Origin: Candidatus Poseidoniales archaeon
GTDB lineage: Archaea > Thermoplasmatota > Poseidoniia > Poseidoniales > Poseidoniaceae
Direction: 5' to 3'
Assembly: GCA_003602635.1 (NCBI GenBank)
Contig: QQSJ01000111.1
Coordinates: 1 to 34,250 of the forward strand
Length of the DNA stretch: 34,250 nucleotides
The notes under the pieces are model-generated. The model was not told the origin of the DNA. It searched no databases and saw only the letters and a program-made list of their open reading frames with translations. Position numbers and translations under genes: made by a program. Below are positions 7,899 through 16,000 of this stretch, one piece after another. How positions within the stretch are numbered: the first letter of the stretch is position 1; the number at the start of each line of letters is the position of its first letter.

Positions 7899-10800
7899 TC
7901 AAGACCAGAAACGACGCGTCCTCGCGTACTCGATTTCGGCCTCGTGCACCGCTTCCAACAACCGGTCCGTGTCGCCGCGCTGAACTTTCCGAAGGATCCG
8001 CTGTGCTGTGGCTTCCCCAACGCCGCGCCCCATCAACGCAAGCACGGCTTCCATGCCTCGGTTGGCCACGAGTTGTGCGTTCTTGTCCATCCGGCCCTGG
8101 TCTTTCTCGTCCTCAGATTTCACCCAGCCTTCGAGCATCGAAAGCATCCCTTCGCGCGCACAGGCGAGCATGCGGCCGCCGCACGAGCGGCAACGCCCGA
8201 TGTCCGAGATGTCGGGGTACCGCGCCACGCGGAACCGGCGCACTTGACCACAATTGAGGCAGCACAAGGCGGCTCGTTCGTTCATCAGGCGGAGGCGAAG
8301 ACGCTCGCGCACGGCTTCGTTGTCCCACTGAGGCAAGAGCAGGTCCTTGCGGGCCCTGTTGGAAAGGCCAAGTCGCCCCGCAGCGGTGTGGTGGACGGTG
8401 ATGTGACCTGCGTGGATGGCTTCGAGGACGTGCGCGGCCCCTTCGACGTCCATGCGTTCGTGGAACAGCTTGCCCAGCACTTCCTCCATCACCACCGTGC
8501 CACGGTAACGGCCGATGAGGGCCTGAAGGTTGATCTTCCGTGGATCAACACCATGCCGAAGGATGCCGAAGGTCTTCGCCACCTCTGCAAAGCGCCATCG
8601 CACCTGCCGAGAATTTGGAAGGGTGACCGAGAGCAAGCCCACCAAGGCTTCGGGGGGCGTTTCCTTCAGCCACTCGATGATGTCCTCAGGCGCAACACCG
8701 CTGGCCTGAATGGAAATGCGCGTGGCTTCCACCACCAAGCGGCCCCATGAACCGGTTTTGGTGCTCGCCATCGCGAGCAGAAACTGCCCCAACGCCTCGT
8801 TGATGAGCGTCCCATGGCACGAATTCAGGACGACCGCATCGTCGCGTTGTTCCACCGTCATCCGACGTTCGGTCGGCAGATCGCCGGTCGCCTCGACGTG
8901 GGCCAGAACCGCTTCAGCCAGCAGGCTGCGGCAGGTGGCGTCCAACGGATGGGCGGCCAAATCCGGGCCGTCTTGGCCCAGGCCGAGCACGTCGAGGGCC
9001 GAGGAGGATTCGTGTGCGGGGATGGGGAGGTTGAGGTCGGCCGCCACGGCCCGCCGCAATCGGCCAATGTCGCGTCCTACTTCTACGGGGACCGGTGGGA
9101 GTTCCCCCAGCCATGTGGGCGCTTGCGCGACGTCCTTGGTGGGGATCACCAACAACTCGCTTTGCTCAGGGTCCGCGTCCACAATACGCCACGTCATGCC
9201 GGCCATGACAAAGCGCGCAATACGGCCGTCGTCCTCTTCGCCGCTGTCGTTGAGGGTCAACACGAAGGCTTCGTCCACCGAGCCGATGGAACGTCGTGTG
9301 ACGGCATCCCGCACCCGGTACGCGTGTTTGTCGGGAATCATCGAGAGATGGTTGCTCACCCACGTTCGGGTGCGACCGGCCGTTCCGTACCAGCCCTTGG
9401 CGTACCGCTTGGGAACGGGAGCCTGCAACGTAAGGACGTCTTCGGGGAGGTCCTCTTCTGGCGTGTTCCATTCGGGCCGTTCAGGGACCTTCACGTCCTT
9501 GGCGTTGAGCAAGGCAACGGATTCAGCCCACACCGGCGCCGGCCATCGGTACCAAGGCACCTTGGTCGGATCCTCCACGATCCGCACCAACCATCCGTCT
9601 TCCAGCACGCGAAGCACGCTCAGCGTGTCGTCCTGTGACCAGCCGTCGAATTGGGGGACGTCTGCGAAAATGGCAGTGGCCTCATGCAACGGGACCGCCT
9701 TGTGAGCATGGGCCATCAGCACCAGCTGATTGGCCGCGATGCTCCAAGGTCGCGCCCGCCACGTGACGGGTTCGATCGCTGCTTCCATGGCACGCCGGGC
9801 GGTGACGGCGGCCTCGCTCAACTCGTCCACGTCCCAGACCAACAGATGCCCACGGCCAAGGCCTCCCAAACGATGGTCGGCACGGCCCACACGCTGGAGC
9901 ATGCGGTCCACGGAGCGAGGTGAATTCACCTGAATGACTCGCTGAACGCTGCCCACGTCGATGCCAAGTTCCAGGCTGGAGGTGCACACCAAGGCGTCCA
10001 AATCACCCGAACGGAGTTGATCCTCCATCGCCTGCCTTGTGTCTTGAGCAAGGCTTCCGTGGTGCACGCCAATCCGGAGGTGAGGCGCCATGTGTTGCAG
10101 ACGCTGACCAACGGTTTCAGCGTCCGACCGGCTGTTGACGAACACCAAGGCCTGAGGCGTCTGTTCCACCTGCCGAATGAGGCGCCTGAAGGTGGCGTGG
10201 GCGCGCGTGGACAGGGCTTGCTCGACGGCCCCGATTTCGTCTTGCGCTTCAGGCGGCTCGGATTCAACGGTCAATTCTGTCTCGCGTGGAGCGACCGCCA
10301 CCATCGCTTGGCCGCGCCCCGGCGCGAGCCACTCGGCCACATCGGCCGGGTTGCCCACGGTCGCGGAGAGCCCAATGCGTTGCACGCGACGGCCACACAT
10401 GTGGTCCAAGCGCGAGAGGCCAACAGAGAGTTGCCAACCGCGCTCACTCGCGGCGAGGTCGTGGACTTCGTCCACCACGACGGCTTTGACGCTGCGCAAC
10501 AGCGCACGAAGCCGATGGCCCGTGAACATCAACTGAAACGTTTCAGGCGTGGTCACCAGCAAATGCGGCGGGCGCTTGACCTGCCGCTGGCGTTCGGATT
10601 GCGAGGTGTCGCCATGGCGCAGGCCAACGCGAAGCCCGACAGACTCAGCGAGGTCAATGAGGCGACGGTCCACGTCGCGGTTCAACGCACGCAACGGCGT
10701 GATGTAGAGGATGGCGAGCGGGTCCCATGCTTCGTCGAGGCAGCGGTGGAGCAGCGGCAGCACGGCCGCCATGGTTTTGCCCGAACCGGTGGGAGCCACC

Positions 10801-10925
10801 ACGACGCCTTCGTCGCCTGCTGCCAAGGCCGGCAGCGCCAGATCTTGCACGGGTGTTGGCGCCCATCCTCGGCCGTCAACCGCCTCCTTGAGGGCCGGGT
10901 GAAGCGCATCGAAGACCGAACCCAT
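7899..10925 (-). CDS. lhr: Lhr-like superfamily 2 DNA helicase with zinc finger and HhH tail
   Basis: 1008 residues from the ATG at 10925, preceded by GAGGTG at suitable spacing; a GTG at 10970 would add 15 residues. Motifs in order: Q-motif region TPVQ near 25, Walker A PTGSGKT (45-51), TPLRALNRD, TTPETF, the DEVH box (152-155), SATVGNP (from 187), VFVNSRS, and QRVGRADHR of motif VI. The long Lhr-specific winged-helix and C-terminal region follows. Near 885-915 are two CxxC pairs (CLNC and CRSC), a zinc finger. Near 955-980, GRGVGEATAQRIL reads as a helix-hairpin-helix. Lhr enzymes are ATP-driven 3'-5' helicases linked to DNA repair and fork handling. The gene stands alone and converges with the deaminase gene. 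Confidence 0.93.
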   Translation of the reverse strand: MGSVFDALHPALKEAVDGRGWAPTPVQDLALPALAAGDEGVVVAPTGSGKTMAAVLPLLHRCLDEAWDPLAILYITPLRALNRDVDRRLIDLAESVGLRVGLRHGDTSQSERQRQVKRPPHLLVTTPETFQLMFTGHRLRALLRSVKAVVVDEVHDLAASERGWQLSVGLSRLDHMCGRRVQRIGLSATVGNPADVAEWLAPGRGQAMVAVAPRETELTVESEPPEAQDEIGAVEQALSTRAHATFRRLIRQVEQTPQALVFVNSRSDAETVGQRLQHMAPHLRIGVHHGSLAQDTRQAMEDQLRSGDLDALVCTSSLELGIDVGSVQRVIQVNSPRSVDRMLQRVGRADHRLGGLGRGHLLVWDVDELSEAAVTARRAMEAAIEPVTWRARPWSIAANQLVLMAHAHKAVPLHEATAIFADVPQFDGWSQDDTLSVLRVLEDGWLVRIVEDPTKVPWYRWPAPVWAESVALLNAKDVKVPERPEWNTPEEDLPEDVLTLQAPVPKRYAKGWYGTAGRTRTWVSNHLSMIPDKHAYRVRDAVTRRSIGSVDEAFVLTLNDSGEEDDGRIARFVMAGMTWRIVDADPEQSELLVIPTKDVAQAPTWLGELPPVPVEVGRDIGRLRRAVAADLNLPIPAHESSSALDVLGLGQDGPDLAAHPLDATCRSLLAEAVLAHVEATGDLPTERRMTVEQRDDAVVLNSCHGTLINEALGQFLLAMASTKTGSWGRLVVEATRISIQASGVAPEDIIEWLKETPPEALVGLLSVTLPNSRQVRWRFAEVAKTFGILRHGVDPRKINLQALIGRYRGTVVMEEVLGKLFHERMDVEGAAHVLEAIHAGHITVHHTAAGRLGLSNRARKDLLLPQWDNEAVRERLRLRLMNERAALCCLNCGQVRRFRVARYPDISDIGRCRSCGGRMLACAREGMLSMLEGWVKSEDEKDQGRMDKNAQLVANRGMEAVLALMGRGVGEATAQRILRKVQRGDTDRLLEAVHEAEIEYARTRRFWS

Positions 10926-11061
10926 CCCCGCACCTCGCCCGAATCCCCGGCCCGTAGGCCTTGAGGTCACCGCTCCCGTCGTGGCTTATCTCGCACGGGC
11001 CGGCCGTGCAGAGACCCGCTTGAAGGACGTCTGGAGGTAGCCTTATTCACTCGAATTTGTT

Positions 11062-11068
11062 GAGGTGA
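11062..11068 (+). promoter_or_regulatory. Shine-Dalgarno site deciding the esterase start
   Basis: GAGGTGA lies just before the ATG at 11071. It favours that ATG over the in-frame GTG at 11065, which is itself part of the site. Confidence 0.5.
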
Positions 11069-11070
11069 GC

Positions 11071-12039
11071 ATGAGCAAAAGGTTCGCCTCTGTTTGCTCA
11101 TTTCTGTTCGTCTTCACCGCCTTGAGTGGATGCATCGCCGAGGAAGAACCCGTCATCGAACCTTCGTCGCCTGAGGACGTCCTTGGATTGGACCTGCCCG
11201 CCTTGATCGACGACTGCATGGAGTACGAAGGCCTCGAACGGTGCTGGTTTACTCACGTGCCGAGCAGTTACAACCCCGAGGACCCACCACCTCTGCTTGT
11301 CAACATGCACGGGTTTGGGGGAACAAACAGCGCCTTCTACAACTATTCACAGTTCGACGCCATCGCCGAAGCCCATGGGGTCGTGGTGGTGTATCCCCAG
11401 GGGCATGAAGACTCCTGGAACGCAGGGTGGTGCTGCGGTGAAGCGAAGGACGTCGGCCTCGACGACGTTGGGTTCATCCTCAGCATGATCGAAACGGTCA
11501 GCAGCAACATCACGGTGGACGATGACAGGATCTATGCCTCCGGCCACTCCAACGGCTGCGCCATGACCCACAAACTCGCCAACGAAGCCAGCCACGTGTT
11601 TGCTGCAGCAGGTTGCATGGCGCTGTACTTGCTTGAGGACCCGGATCCGTCCTACAGCCCGATTTCCCTCATCGAAGTGCACGGCGTGCTTGACGGCGTC
11701 ATTCCATACGGCACGTCGTATTCCTCCTCGATGTACTTCGATGGTTCGCTTGAGGGGGAAGAGGGGGCGATCCAGAACATCAGGGATTGGGCTGAGATGA
11801 ACGGGTGCGAAGGGAGCATCATGCCTCCAGAAATTTTTGAGACATACTCCGATTATTCGATCATGGGATACGACACCTGTGAGCATGGAACAGAAGTGAA
11901 CTTGGTCACGCTCAACTACGCGCACCACGTGCCCTATCCCAACAGCGACGTGGACAACCCCACCAACGTTGACACGGTCCAAATCGTGTGGGACTTCATC
12001 AGCCGATTCTCAAAATCGGATGAACTCAGCACCGCCTGA
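11071..12039 (+). CDS. Secreted lipoprotein esterase, PHB-depolymerase / feruloyl-esterase (LpqC-like) family
   Basis: A protein of 322 residues. A signal peptide ends in the lipobox LSGC (Cys21), so the enzyme is probably anchored outside the membrane by lipid. The alpha/beta-hydrolase core shows the oxyanion strand LLVNMHGFGG (76-84), then VVVVYPQG (104-111), W-N-A-G-W-C-C-G (116-123), and the nucleophile elbow GHSNG with Ser160. VHGVLDGVIPY carries the likely acid Asp208, and a late AHH pair near residue 287 would supply the catalytic histidine. This matches Esterase_PHB/LpqC proteins, which cleave carboxylic esters of polymers or plant phenolics. Eight or more cysteines suggest extracellular disulfides. 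In a marine setting it would release small acids from polymers, but the substrate is not readable. It stands alone; a TATA-like CTTATTC at about 11042-11048 precedes it. Confidence 0.82.
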   Translation: MSKRFASVCSFLFVFTALSGCIAEEEPVIEPSSPEDVLGLDLPALIDDCMEYEGLERCWFTHVPSSYNPEDPPPLLVNMHGFGGTNSAFYNYSQFDAIAEAHGVVVVYPQGHEDSWNAGWCCGEAKDVGLDDVGFILSMIETVSSNITVDDDRIYASGHSNGCAMTHKLANEASHVFAAAGCMALYLLEDPDPSYSPISLIEVHGVLDGVIPYGTSYSSSMYFDGSLEGEEGAIQNIRDWAEMNGCEGSIMPPEIFETYSDYSIMGYDTCEHGTEVNLVTLNYAHHVPYPNSDVDNPTNVDTVQIVWDFISRFSKSDELSTA

Positions 12040-12113
12040 CGCCCTCGCCGTTTGCAGTCAGGAAAGCCGTGGCAGCACGGCCAACTCGCTGTCAACACGA
12101 TGCATCACAGAAG

Positions 12114-12186
12114 TGGACGTGGCGAGATTTGAACTCGCGGCCTCTTCGTTGCGAACGAAGCGATCTTCCAACTGATCTACACGCCC
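12114..12186 (-). tRNA. tRNA-Ala(CGC)
   Basis: 73 bases on the minus strand fold as a full cloverleaf. The acceptor GGGCGTG pairs with CACGTCC and includes a G3-U70 wobble, the classic alanine identity element. The D stem is GATC/GATC, and the anticodon stem CTTCG/CGAAG has loop TTCGCAA (anticodon CGC). The variable loop has five bases, the T stem is GCGAG/CTCGC with loop TTCAAAT, and the discriminator is A. The 3' CCA is not encoded, so it must be added by the CCA-adding enzyme. No intron is present. It reads the alanine codon GCG. Confidence 0.95.
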
Positions 12187-12292
12187 TTGTGCAGCCTTCC
12201 GCTGGACGCGGCCCACTTAGCCCTTGCGACCATGCATCGGCGTTGACAGAGAGCGGAAACAGGTTGATAGGGCGGTGCCCAATGTTCCTGTC

Positions 12293-12736
12293 ATGACCAC
12301 CCCTCTGATCGAGGCTGAAGCCCACTGTGACGGACCCTGCGGCGTGTACGACCCTGCCAGCGCACGCGTGGCCGCTGAAGCCGTCCAGTCGATGACCAAC
12401 AAGATGCTCGCCCACAGCTGCCCGGACACCTCCGATGTGCCCGCCATGGCCGCTTACCTGAACACCATGTCCCGCTATGCGGCCATCAAGGAAGAGGAAG
12501 CCCAGAAGTGCAAGAAGGAACTCCTTGTGCTTTGGACGGACTTCTTCAAGCCCCAACACCTCGAAGCCAACCCCGACCTCCACACCGTGTTTTGGAAGGC
12601 TGCGAAGCTCTGCTCGGCCTGCAAGGTCGAGGTTTCCGCGGTTCACGCTCAGGAACTCATGGACGCCGTGGAGGAAATCCACGCCATGTTCTGGGCCGTG
12701 AAGGGCCGTGACGTCCCGTGGATCCGCGCCTCCTGA
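12293..12736 (+). CDS. sodN: Nickel superoxide dismutase precursor
   Basis: A protein of 147 residues. After a ten-residue leader comes HCDGPCGVYDPA, the nickel hook of NiSOD: after processing, His1, Cys2 and Cys6 (precursor residues 11, 12 and 16) would bind nickel. The usual HCDLPCG has Leu at the fourth place; here it is Gly. The remainder is the four-helix bundle, including the LWTDFFKPQHL segment (80-90), matching the family's VLWSDYFKP, and a late FW-x-VK element. The enzyme converts superoxide to oxygen and hydrogen peroxide. No signal peptide is seen, so it acts in the cytoplasm. The ATG at 12293 is the only in-frame start giving a short leader. sodX follows after nine bases, as in bacterial sodN-sodX operons. 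Confidence 0.95.
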   Translation: MTTPLIEAEAHCDGPCGVYDPASARVAAEAVQSMTNKMLAHSCPDTSDVPAMAAYLNTMSRYAAIKEEEAQKCKKELLVLWTDFFKPQHLEANPDLHTVFWKAAKLCSACKVEVSAVHAQELMDAVEEIHAMFWAVKGRDVPWIRAS

Positions 12737-12745
12737 GGCCGGAGC

Positions 12746-13051
12746 ATGGACGAACTCGTCCACGTGCGCATCAACGGTCACAGCATGTGGCCAACGTATG
12801 CTGATCAGCACGTGGCCACGTTTCGGACGGTCAACACCACACAGCCCGTTCCACCTGGAACCGTCGTGCTGGCTCAACACCCGCTCAAGCCAGACGTCAA
12901 GGTGGTCAAACGTGTTCGTCACATCACCGATGACGGACGGCTCTTCCTCGAAGGCGATCAACCCGACCCGCTGGGAAGCGAGGACTCGCACAACTTTGGC
13001 CCCGTAAAGCCGGAGGCCATCCTGGCCGTGGCCGCCGAGGATCACGGCTAA
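12746..13051 (+). CDS. sodX: NiSOD maturation peptidase SodX (S24/S26-type Ser-Lys protease)
   Basis: A protein of 101 residues with no membrane anchor. GHSMWPTY places the nucleophile Ser13 in the same SM-x-P context as type I signal peptidases. VVKRV supplies the general-base Lys55, and DQPDPLGSEDSHNFGPV is the conserved G-D-x-P-x-x-S-x-D-S box of S26 proteins. Small soluble members of this kind next to sodN remove the leader of the NiSOD precursor, freeing the N-terminal histidine for nickel binding. The gene starts nine bases after sodN and is surely co-transcribed. Its stop shares bases with the stop of the convergent giant surface protein (CTAA at 13048-13051). Function is assigned from family and context together. 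Confidence 0.9.
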   Translation: MDELVHVRINGHSMWPTYADQHVATFRTVNTTQPVPPGTVVLAQHPLKPDVKVVKRVRHITDDGRLFLEGDQPDPLGSEDSHNFGPVKPEAILAVAAEDHG

Positions 13052-16000
13052 ACTTCGTCGTCGTATTCGTCGTCGTCCTCGTCGAAGTCTTCGTCGTCTT
13101 GGTCGTCCCAAGCGTCCTCATCGTCGTCGAAGAACGCGCCTTCACCGTGGTCGATGGCCGTGCGTTGCGCAACTGTTCCCACGATGGCGACAAGGAGCAG
13201 CCCGAAGATGGAGAAGATCCACGCAAGTGGGTTCTCGCGGTACGAGTCCTTCCAACCGAAACCAGCGGCGTAGGCGACCACGAGGCCGTGTTCGGCCTCG
13301 TTGTCGTCATCGTTGGCTTCGAGCACCACGTTTTCTTCGTCCACGACCACACGAATGCGGTCGACGTCTTCCGCCGCCCACTGTTGAACCAGTTCGACGG
13401 TCTCTCCAGCCCCAAGGCCGGCCATGGCCATCGTCGCGAAGGGTTTCTCGGCGTCCCCGGCGTAGAACGCGACGTTGAACGAAGTGTTCGTCGCACCACC
13501 GACGTTTTCCACACCCACCGTGATCATCACATCAGATCGAGGTGCAATGTGGTCGTCGGACAAGGCGATGGAGGCCACGCGCAGTTCTGGACCAACGGCA
13601 CCGAGCCGCACCCATTGGCGCTCAAAGTCGGTGTCGTCCTCGGCCAGTTCAGGGATCGGGCTGGCCTCTGAGTTCGAAACAACGGGGAAGTCGTTGCCTG
13701 CAGCATCGTATCCTGACACAAAGAAACCCACGAAGTCGCCTTCCCGTGGCGTGATGGTCCCGCCTGCGGTCAAGTCAACGCTGCCGGTCCACGTCACGAT
13801 CATGCCGTCCTGGCGCATGCCAAGCGGACTCGAACCTGCACCGATGGTGATGGTGCGCGTTTCGTCACGCATCACCCAATGCACGTACTGAACCGAACCG
13901 GTCAGGTCGGCGTCTTCTGAGCCTAGGAATTCCACAGGCACCGAACTGAGGTCGTTCTGTTCGGACACGTCAATGACGTTGAGTGGAGCCACACGCCGCG
14001 TCACGCGAGGTGCAGCGTCGTCAACAAGGACGCGCAGCGTGGTGGACACCAACGTGCCCGTCATGTCCTCGCCACGGCCAGGAATGTTCGTGATGGAAAT
14101 CAAGCACGTCCTCGTGGGCGAGGACTGCAAGGTGGTCGCCGACGAAAGGGGCACCTCGACCTCGTAACCACCGTTCTCGGTGAGTGAGCCGTCGGACCAC
14201 GTCTTTTCGCCGTCAAACACGTCGACGAGGATCCCCAAATCACGGGGTGCCGCGATGTCAGACCCTTCGTACACAACCCGTCCGGTGAAGGCCAAACGGT
14301 CGTCCTTGCGCACGCGGGTTCCGTCTGCGACGGGGCCGGTGCGGGGTTCACTGACGTCGTTCACTTCGAAGGAATCTGAAGCGAGAACGAGGTCGTTTTC
14401 GACCCGGAAGGTGTGCTCCAAGAGCAAAATCCTGCTGTCGCCAGAGGACGCGCGCTCCTTGTACAGCAACGCGACGTCGCCCATTTCCTCGTCCGGCCAA
14501 TCCCAACCAAACTTGATCTGGAAGGTGACGATGATCCACGGCAGCCCTGATTCGTTGGTCGTCTCGACCATCGTGCTTGTTGGCAGGATGGAGATGAAGG
14601 GGCTCTCGGACCAGAAGGTGTCGTTCAGACCAGAGTAGGAAATCCGTTGAGCGTCGCGTGCAGGGTTTGGCCCTTCAAAGTCGAAGACCAAACTGATGTG
14701 CTCGAAGTCGATGGCGGTGTTGGCGTCGATGAAGCCGAGCGTGATGGTCTGGGTCAGTCCTGCGTACACGGCCGCGTTGTCGTCGTGTCCGAGCCATTCC
14801 AAGCCCGTGAAGATGGCCGAGGAGTCTTTGCGTGTCCTGAAGGTGGCGTCGTCGTAATTGAAGCCGTGCTCGCCCTTGAGCTGCAGCACTTCTTCGTCGA
14901 GTCCAACGGCTTCGTAGTACAGCGGATTGCCGGCTTGGTCGCCACCACTCCAGAAGTAGGACACACGTCCCATGTTTGGATTGCGGCTGTGGTCGATGGT
15001 CGTGGCGAACCACTTCTTCGTAGACTCGCTGTCGTTGGACACCTGCTTGGTGGCGTACTCAGACGGTTCCGCCTCGCCGTTTCGGTTGAGGTCGTGGTCT
15101 TGTTCGACCCAGTAATTCAGGGTCAATTCCATCGGAACTCCGATCTCGTCGTTGACCAAGGCCCGGACGGGTTGCTGATTGGACGCTGCTTCGTAGGCGT
15201 CCTCGGCCGGCACCGTGAGGGTGCGTTCTGGGGCGGTACCGTCCACACGGAAGGTACGCGACCACTCCGAGTTGGGCGTCAGCACGTGGGTCGGATCTTT
15301 CTCGTTGTAGGTCTGAACTTCGTAGGTGATGCCGTCTGGAATGTCCAAGTTTGGCACATCGATGCTGATGAAGAACGAACCGTTGTTGTTCGAAGTGTCC
15401 CTTGCGGACGCTTCGACGTAGTTGTTGCGAGCGACGCGGACGTCAAAGGCGCTGTCCAGGGGTGCGTCTTCCGTGTCCATGAACCACATGGCTCCCGTGA
15501 AGTGGAGTTGCTCACCGGCGGAGACCCAACCTTGGTCGGGCACGTCGTCGCGGGTCAGTTCACCGTCGTTGTCACGGACCTTGAGGTACCCAAGGCCGTA
15601 GGAACGGTTGGCGAGGAGTTGCCCGTCCGATTGAAGGAGGGCTGGGCTGTACCCAGCAGAGCCTGAGTCGTCAAGGCAGTTGGTTCGGAAACCGACGCCT
15701 CCAACCACGCCTTGGCCGTCGTGTTGGCCCATGTCGGGCATCTGGTCGGTGACGGTGAAGAACCAATGAACTTCGAGGATGCCGTTGCTCAGCACCGAGT
15801 AGGAGGTCGAGTCCAGTTCGATGTAATCGTCCGGATCGTTTGGGGCCGGGAACACGTCGCCTGGATTCCACGTCATGGTTGGGTTGGCCGAAGCGCGGTT
15901 GGTCAGCAACGTAAGGCTGGCTTCTTGCAATCCGTTGGCGTTCTCGCCAATGACGTGCCGAGTCACCACTTCGTACGGTTCAGCACGTGCATGGAGCACC

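Noticed and set aside
12114-12186. tRNA as an integration site for a mobile element
   Set aside because: No integrase, no partial copy of the tRNA 3' end and no foreign-looking island beside it were found.
13054-13131. Triplet run as a microsatellite or CRISPR-like repeat
   Set aside because: There are no spacers or fixed unit; it is an imperfect Asp/Glu codon run inside a gene.
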